A stretch of 64,000 bases of DNA, from contig NC_064035.1 in NCBI RefSeq assembly GCF_932526225.1, forward strand, positions 14,742,469 to 14,806,468, written 5' to 3'. Positions within the stretch are counted from its first letter, which is position 1; every line of letters starts with the position of its first letter. Source of the stretch: Nematostella vectensis. Taxonomy: Eukaryota > Cnidaria > Anthozoa > Actiniaria > Edwardsiidae. This document shows positions 26,601 to 38,295 of this stretch, in pieces. The notes under the pieces are model-generated. The model did not search any database. It was not told the DNA's origin and saw only the letters and a program-made list of their open reading frames with translations. The translations under genes and the position numbers were made by a program.

Positions 26601-29190
26601 GTGGTAGTCATCAACTACTACACCCATGTCTAGGGGTGGTAGTCATCAACTACTACACCCATGTCTAGGGATGGTAGTCATCAACTACTACACCCATGTC
26701 TATGGGTGGTAGTCATCAACTACTACATCCATGTCTAGGGGTGGTAGTCATCAACTACTACACCCATGTCTATGGGTGGTAGTCATCAACTACTACATCC
26801 ATGTCTAGGGGTGGTAGTCATCAACTACTACATCTATGTCTAGGGGTGGTAGTCATCAACTACTACATCCATGTCTATGGGTGGTAGTCATCAACTACTA
26901 CATCCATGTCTAGGGGTGATAGTCATCAACTACTACATCCATGTCTAGGGGTGATAGTCATCAACTACTACATCCATGTCTAGGGGTGGTAGTCATCAGC
27001 TACTACATCCATGTCTAGGGGTGGTAGTCATCAACTACTACATCCATGTCTAGGGGTGGTAGTCATCAAATACTACATCCATGTCTAGGGGTGGTAGTCA
27101 TCAACTACTACATCTATGTCTAGGGGTGGTAGTCATCAACTACTACATCCATGTCTATGGGTGGTAGTCATCAACTACTACATCCATGTCTAGGGGTGGT
27201 AGTCATCAACTACTACACCCATGTCTAGAGATGGTAGTCATCAACTACTACATCCATGTCTAGGGGTGGTAGTCATCAACTACTACATCCATGTCTAGGG
27301 GTGGTAGTCATCAACTACTACACCCATGTCTAGGGATGGTAGTCATCAACTACTACATCCATGTCTATGGATGGTAGTCATCAACTACTACATCCATGTC
27401 TAGGGGTGGTAGTCATCAACTACTACACCCATGTCTAGGGATGGTAGTCATCAACTACTACACCCATGTCTATGGGTGGTAGTCATCAACTACTACATCC
27501 ATGTCTAGGGGTGGTAGTCATCAACTACTACACCCATGTCTATGGGTGGTAGTCATCAACTACTACATCCATGTCTAGGGGTGGTAGTCATCAACTACTA
27601 CATCTATGTCTAGGGGTGGTAGTCATCAACTACTACATCCATGTCTAGGGGTGGTAGTCATCAACTACTACATCTATGTCTAGGGGTGGTAGTCATCAAC
27701 TACTACACCCATGTCTAGGGATGGTAGTCATCAACTACTACATCCATGTCTAGGGGTGGTAGTCATCAACTACTACATCCATGTCTAGGGGTGGTAGTCA
27801 TCAACTACTACATCCATGTCTAGGGGTGGTAGTCATCAACTAGTACATCCATGTCTAGGGGTGGTAGTCATCAACTACTACATCTATGTCTAGGGGTGGT
27901 AGTCATCAACTACTACATCCATGTCTAGGGGTGGTAGTCATCAACTACTACATCTATGTCTAGGGGTGGTAGTCATCAACTACTACACCCATGTCTATGG
28001 GTGGTAGTCATCAACTACTACATCCATGTCTAGGGGTGGTAGTCATCAACTACTCCATCCATGTCTAGGGGTGGTAGTCATCAACAACTACACCCATGTC
28101 TATGGGTGGTAGTCATCAACTACTACACCCATGTCTAGGGGTGGTAGTCATCAACTACTACATCCATGTCTAGGGGTGGTCGTCATCAACTACTACACCC
28201 ATGTCTGGGGACGGTAGTCATCAACTACTACACCCATGTCTAGGGGTGGTAGTCATCAACTACTACATCCATGTCTAGGGGTGGTCGTCATCAACTACTA
28301 CACCCATGTCTAGGGGTGGTAGTCATCAACTACTACGCCCATGTCTAGGGGTGGTAGTCATTAACTACTACATCCATGTCTAGGGGTGGTAGTCATCAAC
28401 TACTACATCCATGTCTAGGGGTGGTCGTCATCAACTACTACACCCATGTCTAGGGGTGGTAGTCATCAACTACTATTCCCATGTCTGGGGGTGGTAGTCA
28501 TCAACTACTACACCCATGTCTAGGGGTGGTAGTCATCAACTACTACATCTATGTCTAGGGGTGATAGTCATCAACTACTACACCCATGTCTATGGGTGGT
28601 AGTCATCAACTACTACACCCATGTCTAGGGGTGGTAGTCATCAACTACTACATCCATGTCTAGGGGTGGTAGTCATCAACTTCTACATCCATGTCTAGGG
28701 GTGGTAGTCATCAACTACTACACCAATGTCTAGGGGTGGTAGTCATCAACTACTACATCCATGTCTAGGGGTGGTCGTCATCAACTACTACACCCATGTC
28801 TAGGGGTGGTAGTCATCAACTACTACATCCATGTCTAGGTGGTAGTCATCAACTACTACACCCATGTCTAGGGGTGGTAGTCATCAACTACTACGCCCAT
28901 GTCTAGGGGTGGTAGTCATCAACTACTACACCCATGTCTAGGGGTGGTAGTCATCAACTACTACACCCATGTCTAGGGGTGGTAGTCATCAACTACTACA
29001 TCCATGTCTAGGGGTGGTAGTCATCAAATACTACACCCATGTCTAGGGGTGGTAGTCATCAACTACTACACCCATGTCTAGGGGTGGTAGTCATCAACTA
29101 CTACATCCATGTCTAGGAGTGGTAGTCATCAACTACTACATCTATGTCTAGAGGTGGTAGTCATCAACTTCTACATCCATGTCTAGGGGG
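23607..29190. repeat. 35-bp minisatellite, about 159 copies (array E)
   Basis: Nearly uninterrupted tandem copies of a 35-bp unit, with pieces CATCCATGTCTAGGGGTGGT and AGTCATCAACTACTA. Variants include CACCCATG, CATCTATGTTTAGTGG and CTATGGGTGG. Marker variants recur at exactly 1050 bp (30 units): ACCAACTAGTACACCC at about 24476 and 25526, CATCTATGTTTAGTGG at 24766 and 25816, and again at 25291 and 26341. This shows a recent block duplication of about 1 kb. Copies become more variable towards the right end. No gene is seen inside. Confidence 0.98.
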
Positions 29191-29558
29191 ACATGACGGA
29201 AAAACCTGGAAAACGTGCAATTCCAGATGGAGAGAGAAGACACAATTTCTTTAGTGGCTATAGGTTCCATGTATTACAGACTGATTTTTAAAACACAAAT
29301 AATGTGAGGCTGAAGTGCACATAACCAGATTTTGGCTTTTTAAGATAATTTTTCCTTGATCATCATTGCTCTGTGTATCAGCTCAAAGACGAAAAGCTCA
29401 AATTCCAATGTCACTTTACAAAAAGTCGCATCAATTTAAAAAAAGTCGCACTTGATATTTTGTTTGCTTTAAGCTTCTAAGAACTGAGGGAAATTATCCG
29501 CCTTATTCGATGTGAAATGGGCTTATTTAAAGCGTCACGTCATGTTTTTCCGTCATGT
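29190..29558. mobile_element. TIR element inserted at the right end of array E
   Basis: About 370 bp of unique AT-rich sequence interrupt the array. A perfect 15-bp inverted repeat bounds it: ACATGACGGAAAAAC at 29191-29205 and its complement at 29544-29558. Array sequence TGTCTAGGGG occurs immediately on both sides, consistent with a target duplication of about 10 bp, although the array periodicity makes this uncertain. A long target duplication would fit Mutator-like elements. No ORF is seen, so it is non-autonomous. Confidence 0.75.
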
Positions 29559-29760
29559 TGTCTAGGGGTGGTAGTCATGAGTTGATTTACTAAAACCATG
29601 TCTAGGGGTGATACTGATCAACTACTACAACCATGTCTAGGGGTGGTAACCATTAAATACTACACTCATGTCTTGGGGTCATAGTATACACGTCTAAGGG
29701 TCACATTTATCAATTACTATAGCCATGTCTAGGGGTCATACTCAACAACAACACACATGC
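29559..29760. repeat. Degenerate last copies of array E
   Basis: Five or six decayed units (ATGTCTAGGGGT followed by GATACT, GGTAACC or CATA and ATCAA-TACTA) lie beyond the inserted element, showing the old edge of the array. Confidence 0.85.
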
Positions 29761-31078
29761 CAATTTGCTGTGTGATTTTTGAAGGGAGAAAATAATCCAT
29801 GGCATAGATATCAGGTTCAAGGGGGGATCCATCAATGTTTATTTGTTTTGTATAAGATAAAAATGAACATTAATTATAAGCCTATAAGCCCCCAGATACC
29901 CGTATAATACAGGCCCAACTCCAAACCAAAATAAATGCAAACTAAACATCACCAGATCTGAATATTCAAGGATTCATCCAAGAGGTAAAATATCATCCTT
30001 GATTTCTGATAAATTTGTAAACAAATGCCTAAACTTACAAATTACCAAACTGCGGATAAAGACAAGCAAACACAGTATTTTTATTGCTTATATCCATGCC
30101 TGATTGCATCATAGAAGACAGGGAGGGCAGGTAAATGCTTCCCCCATCCTCATAATAGTCGACACCCCCAAAAAAAACATTCTCAGGACCAAGGAACCTA
30201 AAATAAGCCTGAAAACAATTTTTGAATAAGCTTAGTAGGCAAAAATGATCACATTGGAGAGTGTTAAGGTCATTAGCCAGAAAATTCATTTTTCAATCAG
30301 TGATTCCATTAAATCAACCTCATCTTTCAAACATCCATAAGCACAGAATGTATTCTCCCTCCAATAAACTTATAATTACTTATTTCCTATGGTACTCTTC
30401 TGATATGAAAATGCTGTAATTTTAAGCAAATTACAAGCAAAACTGTTGTCAGCAACTGAAGAGTGACTGCATTGCATCGTTGAAAACAGTAGAAGGCGTA
30501 CCACCTTTGGTTGGTGGTAGCAGAATTTGCACGGTAGCTGAATTTGACTGGTAGCTCAATTTGACTCTCAATTTTGCTCCGGAGTGAAAGGGTATCAAAC
30601 CTCTAGAAGATACCTCTAGGGGGATATCCATCTATCCACACCCATTTTAAGTAAAAATCATTAATAAGTAAGAAGTTAAAGTGAAATAACAATTTCTAGT
30701 TGCACCAAAATTATGAATAGACCATGTTGTCCATCACCTTTCATAATCATAATTTGTTAATTTATATAAAGAATAAGCGTCGTAAGTTATAAACCACAAT
30801 GTGCGCAAAGATCTACAAATATACAGCTTTACCATTCTGGCGTTCCAACACTTCCTCCGCTTATGAAGATGCGACAATCGAGCTGCAGCGTGCACTAATA
30901 TAAAACACCGCCATTTCTGACGCTCGTTTACCCAGCTTTTAGGAAGAGACTTCGTAGACATCTGAGAGAAACTCCACCGCATTTGAACGACACAACACGT
31001 TTGAATGTTAGCATCTCATCAGCTAATGGCGGGAATGTATGTCACGTGGTAACACAGGCAGCCCGTGTAAAGGTGAAC
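29761..31078. other. Region with a doubtful two-exon gene, otherwise featureless
   Basis: Apart from the weak candidate at 30035-30982 (separate entry), I see no recognisable gene. The right end (30980-31070) is GC-richer and includes GTCACGTGGTAAC, an E-box-like CACGTG. It could be a promoter for a minus-strand transcript. Confidence 0.4.
30035..30982 (-). CDS. Doubtful two-exon small protein, unrecognised
   Basis: A minus-strand open frame starts at ATG 30982 (second Met at 30961) and could end at a donor ATG|GTAAAG, giving exon 30833..30982 (50 codons). A second open segment, 30035..30208, follows an acceptor TTTTCAG|GCT, is in phase, and ends at a stop after 57 codons. The joined 107-residue product begins MRWSFSQMSTKSLPKSW and ends in a stretch with FLGPENVFFGG and DYYEDGG. 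I recognise no domain. Each exon lies in a longer frame that reads through the proposed splice sites. It may be chance or part of a gene with other exons. Confidence 0.15.
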
Positions 31079-32110
31079 CTTTTTTTTTTTTTGGGGGGGG
31101 GGGGGGACTCTCTATATCCATCGGACGGGGATCATCGTCGTATCTTTTAGGGTGTATATTTGGATCCTTGGGTATCTTTTAGGGGTGAAAATGAGAATGC
31201 CCAGATTTTTTTAACTCGTTATTTTTTAGGGTGCTATTATAGCAACCGCTCATCTAACATAGCTCACGAATAAGCGTTAAAAACGTGTCAATCGGAGTTT
31301 TTAGATCACCAACCAGCGTTTGTTTGAGGTATCTTTTAGGGGGTAAATTCATGCCTAACCACGCCCACTTGAGTATCTTTTAGGGTTAAAATATAACCAA
31401 ACTACGTCCACTTTAGCATCTTAGGGTTTTAAAAAAATCCCGATGATTATTCCCGTCCGTTTGATATCGGAGTACCTTCCCCGGGGTAAGGACTTTTACC
31501 TCGCATTCACAATTTATTTTTTTTTTGCTGTATTCAAACATACACATGGCATTAGCAGTGATGGGGTAAGTATGTAAGTGCAAAATTCAAAATTAGGATC
31601 TATAGAGAAAAGATATAAGTATTTTATTGTTTATTATCAAAAGCCTTACTTAAATAAACTTAAAACAATGGAAACTAATGGGGTTGGGGAGGAAGGAGAG
31701 CAAAAAAGAAATTACACTGAAAGGGGAGTCTGAAAAATAAGGTGTGGTAGTCAAAATCTTCCCTTTCCCCATTTCTCAGGGTATGAACACTCCTTAAGTC
31801 TTGAGTGACTGCAAGGCCATAGTTTGGTTGTGCCAGAAAAACAGTTTGTTGTGTGCTAGGAGTAAATGACACCTTTTTTTAGAGAACCCTGTATTGTGCA
31901 TAGGCCTAAAATGATCTGCAATTGGTGTAAACAGCCCCTCGTAAAAACATAGATCCCCACTTTGAACTAAGGAGACCTGGTGTTGGACTACCCTAAAAAT
32001 ATCACATGACTGTCCATTCCTGGATGCTAATATCCTGAACCCTTTTACCAAAACCTTTTTCCAGCCTACAATAATTGCTGTTGACCACAGCCACGTTGAA
32101 ATTTATTTTC
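31079..32110. other. Dispersed repeat DNA with a poly(T)/poly(G) tract
   Basis: A T-run then a G-run lies at about 31081-31107. The phrase GTATCTTTTAGGG, or a close variant, occurs at least five times between 31140 and 31425 with irregular spacing, which looks like decayed repeat DNA. No protein frame is supported here. Two overlapping minus-strand frames at 31675-32051 look like chance. Confidence 0.4.
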
Positions 32111-32335
32111 TAAAGCATTTTAAAGGAGTCTCCCTGGGATGTAATGTTGGCTTCGTAGACAGGTAACATCATATACAGGCGTCTAAAGCATTTTTAGAGG
32201 GAGTCTTCCTGGGATTTAAGGATGGCATTATAGACAGGTAGGTGTAACATCATACACAGGCACGTAAAGCATTTTTAGAGGGAGTCTACCTGGGATGTAA
32301 GGTTGGTTTTATAGACAGGTAACATCATAGAGAGG
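32111..32335. repeat. Three-copy 70-80 bp tandem repeat
   Basis: Units start at 32111, 32184 and 32265. Each contains TAAAGCATTTT, GGAGTCT-CCTGGGAT, TAGACAGGTA and AACATCATA. Small indels separate the copies. Confidence 0.85.
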
Positions 32336-32564
32336 CAGCAGTGATGGCAGGCAGAGGGGAACATAAGGGAAGGAGGGACTGCCTCCTAAAAAAGCATCGT
32401 AAGAAGAATTGAGACATTCACAACTTTATCCCCTGGGAAAGCATATTCAACCCCCAGGGGCAGAGCAAAGGGAGGAGCTGGGGGCCTGCACATATCAATC
32501 AATCTTGCTTTAAAAACGTTTTTTTTTTCTAAAAATCTTTTTTTATATTATATACCAGGGACGT

Positions 32565-32690
32565 AGCCAGCATGAGGCAAGTGAGGCACTCGCCTTAGTA
32601 AAATTTTAATGTTTAGTGTTTCAAAATTCAAAAGTATGAGATAAAACACCTGCTTTTGTTGGATTTATCAGCCAGTGGCTAGCTCAAGTT
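32565..32690 (+). repeat. Dispersed repeat, copy 1
   Basis: This begins GTAGCCAGCATGAGGCAAG and ends CCAGTGGCTAG. It is about 80-85% similar by eye to 34431-34557, which has AGCTAGCATGAGGTAAG to ACAGTGGCTAG. The opening phrase resembles ends of common invertebrate transposons, but no family can be named without a library. Confidence 0.7.
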
Positions 32691-34430
32691 TACATTTCCA
32701 TGTACACTTGCAGAAATTTGTGTTCACCATGATTTTGCAGGCTGTCATTTTGAGAAATCGGCCAATAACTTTCAGATTGCAGGTTTGCTTGCCTTCACTT
32801 CAGACTGCTTTCAACCATTTAAGAAAAACGACAGCTATTGATGTATTGATATGGGTAAATCCGAGACTTGCCGAGGCACAAGGAACCCGGGGTTTCACAA
32901 TCCGAGCCCGACAGTTTTGTCAGATTTCGAATCCTGAGCTTTTCCAGTCTCTTAGAACAAGGATGAGCATGTTTTTGGATAGCTTGCTCGAGTTATGTCA
33001 TAAACATCAGTCTACAAAAGAATAAGTAGAGTTACAATATATTCTTGCTACACTACAAAAAAAAGGGGAAACCAACAAGAAAAATTTGGGAACCTGAGAT
33101 TGCGTTTAAAAATCTGAGACTTCAAGACCGTGGTAAAAAATAGTGAGGCTCTGAGAAAATTTGGGGAGAAATCAAACGAGACTTCAAGACTTGCGTGAAA
33201 AACGCTGAGATACTGAGACTGCATAAATTTAGAGGTACCCACCACTACCCCTATTGATTGATGTCCCCCACACCTCCAAACACACACACACACACACACA
33301 CTTTTCTTCATTTAAGTACACTACTCTGGCGATGTTGGACTCTTTTACTAATAGCTATAGTACAAGATTCAATATTACAAGATTAGTATAAAAGACTGCA
33401 CTTTTTTTCCATTACAAAAAGGTTTTATATGACCCTGTTGGCGTGTGTCAGGTGTGTTCTTGTGAAGCCATCTAATTAGAAAGCACCACTTTAACAAGCT
33501 CTGGAAAAAAAGGAATTTATTAATCGATACATCAAACACAATTTTAGGGTAGGGATGTTGTAAAGCATTAGATCATACAGTACATAAACATAGCTGTCAA
33601 CTCTCCCACATTAGTCTCAAGATTTTGAACCTTTTCTTAAGATTTAATTATCTTGAAAATATACATTTACGGTATTCTCCCGATTAGCTATCTTGGTACT
33701 TCTGATACCTTCACTGTATATTCTCAAGATTTTTCTTAAAGTGAGGTTGACAGCTTTGCATAATGATCAAACTGGATCGAAAGTTTAAAGGCAAAGCATG
33801 GAAGCTATATTACCCTTCAGCCTAAAAATTGCCTGGAGGGTTTTTTTAAAGCCAGTTTGTTAACTCAATAGAACTGTATAAACCACATCAAATTATCCCT
33901 TAAACTCCTCTTCAGTAACACATGGACCTTGTGCCTTTTGTTTACGAGTCCACAACTGTGTTTTGGTGGACGTGTCAATCATGACTTTTGAATTTTTCCA
34001 ATTCTGCATGTCACAGCCTTAGATCAATCACAACCAAAACAACATTGAAGTGAATTGCCTTCTTAGCTACTGTCACCAAATATAGATAAATACAAAGCCA
34101 GCAGTTGAATAAAGTTCAAATTGTTTATTAGCTTTGTGTTGTGGTTGATATAGTGTTTATGTATGTGTATCTTGCATTCTTAACACCTGGTGCTATTTGG
34201 TGAGTATCTAAGTGGTTAGCAGTCTAATGGGCACCATAACTGCGAAGTGGCTTCTGTCACCAAAAACCAGTTGTGACTTGGAAATAAAAAGCACAAGGTG
34301 TGTATGTGAGACTAAAAACGAGTGCAAGGAAAAGTGATACAAATGAGAATACTTACCAAGGCATGCAGGATGCATTAATCTTGATTAGTTGCAGTGATTA
34401 GTACATTCAACTTGTTGACAACAAATGCAG
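32691..34430. other. Intergenic repeats, no supported gene
   Basis: This holds a 116-codon plus-strand frame (32675-33025) that starts inside a dispersed repeat and has no recognisable domain. A (CA)n run lies at about 33280-33301. The remainder is AT-rich sequence with no conserved exon that I can see. Confidence 0.4.
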
Positions 34431-34557
34431 CGCCATAGCTAGCATGAGGTAAGTGAGGCACTCGTGAGGTAAAATGTTGAGGTTTTAGTGTTTCACAATT
34501 GAAAAGTATGAGAAAAAACACCTGCTTTCGTTAGATTTATCATACAGTGGCTAGTTT
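34431..34557 (+). repeat. Dispersed repeat, copy 2
   Basis: A partner of 32565-32690 in the same orientation, about 1.87 kb downstream, with the same internal phrase AGTATGAGA-AAAACACCTGC. Confidence 0.7.
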
Positions 34558-35299
34558 TGCCTAGGTAAAATTTTGATGTTGGCTACAGTCCTGAAATGAG
34601 AAAGCTGCTCTTTGCTTTTTGTCAGGAACAAGCTGGATCTTATTGGGGGCTCCGTAAGGAAGCATGTGTACCCTGTAGTCTCACTGCTAGCATTGGGTTG
34701 ATAGGTATTCATGCTTACCAAATTATAATGTGTTTTTTATAATAACCTAAACCTATATCTTTCCAAATTTTCAAGCCGAATTGGGATATCAGAAGCAAAA
34801 TCAGGAAGATTGAACTTTCTCATGAACAGGAAGACCAAATTAAGTATGGTGTGTTTTAGCTCATTTAACAAAACATTATTCTTAAATCTGAAGGCTGGGT
34901 GTACTCTGGAGACTAACAATTTGAAAAACAGGTAAAATACTAGAGCATTAATAACAATAGATAACAATTACTACAACAACAAAAACAAAAACAGAACAAT
35001 CAGTTAAAATGTGAAAAGAAAAATATGACTTTATATATGTATGGTTTGTGTCTTATAACACAGCACAGCAGTTGTCAGATATACTGACAATTATCTAATA
35101 CAGTTTTTTTTTGTTACAAACATAAGACAAATTGACAATAAAACAAGACAATTATTTCTAGTTACATGCCATTTCTATAAAAAATGGTAGTTGCTGACAG
35201 TATCTGGTATCGTTCAGCATATTTTTTTACTATCATAAGATAAAATACTGTATCAGAATGAGAAAAAGGGATCTATAGTTCACTTGTGACTTGCACAAC
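34558..35299. other. Myosin light chain 3' flank
   Basis: Probable 3' UTR of the minus-strand light chain gene, then intergenic DNA. I found no convincing AATAAA on the minus strand close to the stop at 35300. A 76-codon minus-strand frame at 34737-34967 has no recognisable motif. Confidence 0.4.
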
Positions 35300-37328
35300 T
35301 CATCCAGATAACACCATTTTTACAAGTTCTGTAGAGTAAAAAATCAATAGCAATCAGACCATGCTTGAAATAAAAATAATAGCTACAATATGCATATATA
35401 CTATATATAAATGATTTTTCTACACACCCTCATAATTTATATGACCACTGCTGTCATCGACAGGAGCAAACAGTGTTGTTACTTCCTCATCTGATAGCTT
35501 CTCACCTAACAAGAACAAGCATTGAAAACATTAAATACATCTGATCATCAATTTATTAGCAATCACAAACATACAAGGCAACCACCAGACAAAAATTATT
35601 TTTTTTGCATAAATGACAACAACATCTGGTTAGACACTTGACTCTGGCAAATAATGCAAAGTTATAAAACCCTTCACATGTAAGGACATAAGTACACTTC
35701 ACACATACCTAAGGACATAAGAACACTCCTCAGCTCTGCTGCTAACACTGTACCAGTGCCGTCTCTGTCAAACACCCGCAGTCCCTCCACAAACTCATCT
35801 GCTGATCCAGTCTGTTTCTTTTGGTAGGCAGATGTGTAGATGGGGAGAAACTCCTCAAAGGAAACTCTTGCAATTCCTGTCAGAAGAAAAATGTATCAGA
35901 TAATTCCTTTGATGTGACCTCCTTAACCTTATTCTATTGGTTTTAACACAATAACCTGATTCCAAAATCTGAATCTAGATGTTAAAAATATTAGAATGAT
36001 GATAAAGCTGACAAAAGTTAGAGTGTCATCCTTTATGTAAACTGTCATTTAATTTTTTAAGCATTCTTTTTTTTCAAAGTATTGACAAAAAAAGATTCTA
36101 AAATTGTCACACATTTGGGAGGAGCAAGTATTTTTCGGATCGATTTTCCAATAGTGACTTGGGAGTTCCGTTAGAGATATGAGTTACTTAATAATAAAAT
36201 GCCTGTCAGTCGATTATTGCGGATGGAAGAACTTTTTTTTTCAGAAAATAATTTTTAGAAGACAATCCGAGAATTTCCTGTTTAGAAAGCTACTTGAAAA
36301 CTCATGTTTTAATGAAGGTTGACCTACCTAAACTATTTTAACACGTATTTTTAAGTATATTTCTTGAGTGTTGAAGTTACGGGCTCTTTGATACGCTTGA
36401 GTTCACTAATTGTGCTAATAAAGATGTCTTTTTGATAGCGCTTCTATGGATAACTACAGAGTCTGTTTTTTACTAGGAAGCAACCATTCACAATAAAGGT
36501 TCCAAGACAGCGGCATAGTATTGTGATGACATTAGGTTTCGATAAAAATTACACTGGGAGATAATACATTCTATAAGAGATTAGAGTTTGATGCAATAAA
36601 TTTCGGGCGGAGGGAGTCTTGCTGCATCAAGATTCTTGGACCAAAACAAACCAGAATCAAATGCTCTATTAAAAAATATATATTGATAAATGTACCAAGA
36701 TAACACAACGCTATAATACAGTCTGTGATATCGGTAATATACCAGGATTTTCATAAAACACGATCGTATCAACAAAGCCTGATTGAGGTTTGCTTGCAAT
36801 CACGTACTTCAAATTAGCAGTTTAATTCAAGACCCCAAATCGCTGTGGGACACGGAAAACAAAAGGCCTAGTGGGCTATAGCAATTGCAGCCTTTCAGGT
36901 CCAATCAAAGCGCAGCAGAAGGGGAGCTCTTACCTTTCGGATCTACATCTTTCTCGATTTTTTTAACCTCGGCTCCCGTTGGATTGAGGCCTAGTGATCG
37001 AAGAAGGCAGCCAATTTGGTCACATTCGATCTTTCCGTCTCCTACCCTGTCGAACAAACTGAACGCTTCCCTGTATTCTGTAAGGGACAATAGACAAGTC
37101 AGTCAAGCAATAAATGGCAATCGGATTTGCTATGGCTAACGCCCAGCAAGCGAATATCTGTTGCTTGTGGAGGATGGAAAAAAAATGCGAAAGGTTCGCC
37201 ACTCACCGCCAATCTGTTCTTCGGTGAGGCCAGCCTACGAAAGAGTGAAAGGGAATAATAAATCAAAATAGAAACCCGTGCGCACAACAACAGCAATAGC
37301 ACAACAGGGAACAAATCGCATTTACCAT
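35300..37328 (-). CDS. Myosin essential (alkali) light chain, 6 exons, 149 aa
   Basis: Coding exons are complement(join(35300..35328, 35428..35505, 35709..35876, 36934..37077, 37207..37234, 37326..37328)), 450 nt. The first coding exon is the ATG alone, followed by donor GTAAAT. The 28-nt second exon encodes AGLTEEQIG. The product is a calmodulin-fold protein like MYL6/MYL1: [17 protein letters not shown] (first EF-hand), [14 protein letters not shown] (third) and [19 protein letters not shown] at the end. The family binds the first IQ motif of the myosin II heavy chain neck. Loop 1 has Gln where Glu is usual at position 12. Loop 4 starts with Val instead of Asp. Only loop 3 (D-D-T-E) looks able to bind calcium. 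Poor calcium binding is typical of essential light chains. The length is right for the family, and the final exon is only 29 coding nt. Non-muscle versus muscle type cannot be decided. Confidence 0.93.
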
Positions 37329-37489
37329 GTTGATGATCCTGGGTCAGTTGTGACGGGCAGGTAAGAAACTACCGACTTCTAAGCACCGATCTGTCTTGTG
37401 CCAACGCAACTTGAATGCCAATATACCAAATATGGGCATCCTCAGAAATGTATTCCAACTAGACATTGCGTGACATGACGTCAACACGC
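37329..37489 (-). promoter_or_regulatory. Upstream region of the light chain gene, with a CRE
   Basis: A perfect CRE octamer TGACGTCA lies at 37476-37483, 148 bp upstream of the start codon. No TATA box is evident. Confidence 0.45.
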
Positions 37490-38295
37490 TAACAGATAGC
37501 TACCAGATAGTCTGGTAGCAGCAGGAGGTTTCGCACAAGTCGAGAGTTAGAGAAGGTTTGAAAACATATTTTAGGAGATATTGGTCTCCTGGACAACGCC
37601 TGGTAGTTAGTGGAGTCGAATTGTGGTATACGTTTTGAACTATTTACGTTTTTCTTTTTCGGATGAAAAACCACAGGGTACCCGAGTATGAATTTTACAA
37701 AATAATTTATTAAGCATGCAAAACATACAATATGAGCATGGAAACACCCTACAAACATACTTTCCATATGTTGCAAGTGATTCCAACTAATACAGCCTAA
37801 AACCACAGGGTGCCTGAGTCATATGTTTGCAAGGTTCAAGGGGGTTGGCTTATAAGCTTGGGAAAAAAAACCATAGAGTTTTTATTCTATTGCCGTTTAT
37901 AACTCAGGAGCTACCTAAACATGATACTCCAGTGTCAAATATGGCATCTGAGCTAAATCTAGGCTCCAGATGCTTCTCTTTTATATCAAATGAGACCACA
38001 GGGATCCCAAGTCAAGTTTTCTTTAAATAAACAAGTAAATGATGGTAAAACAATTGTCCTTAAATGACTAGATTGAAAGAATTTTCACAATGAAAGTCGG
38101 TCGAGATCTGTTTGGAAGACTTCGCGAATGCCAAAATGCGCAAAAGACAAGTCAACCTAGCAGTCCCCTGCGCGATTACCTACAATAAAAATGGAATCGG
38201 CTTCATTTGATTATTTTAACATGCTGATCAGGCGCCTGATCATAATTTTAAAAAATACAAAGTGCAAAAAGCACCTGTTTTCGACTTGCGCTAAT
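37490..38295. other. Intergenic, decayed repeats
   Basis: Phrases such as ACCACAGGGTACCCGAGT, ACCACAGGGTGCCTGAGT and ACCACAGGGATCCCAAGT recur at about 37670, 37802 and 37996 and look like decayed repeat units. A 105-codon minus-strand frame (37489-37806) spans part of this and is not gene-like. Confidence 0.45.

Noticed and set aside
1-29190. Minisatellites considered as CRISPR arrays
   Set aside because: Units are directly abutting without unique spacers, and the genome is clearly eukaryotic.
32675-33025. 116-codon plus-strand frame
   Set aside because: It starts at the edge of a dispersed repeat, is not preserved in the second repeat copy, and has no recognisable domain.
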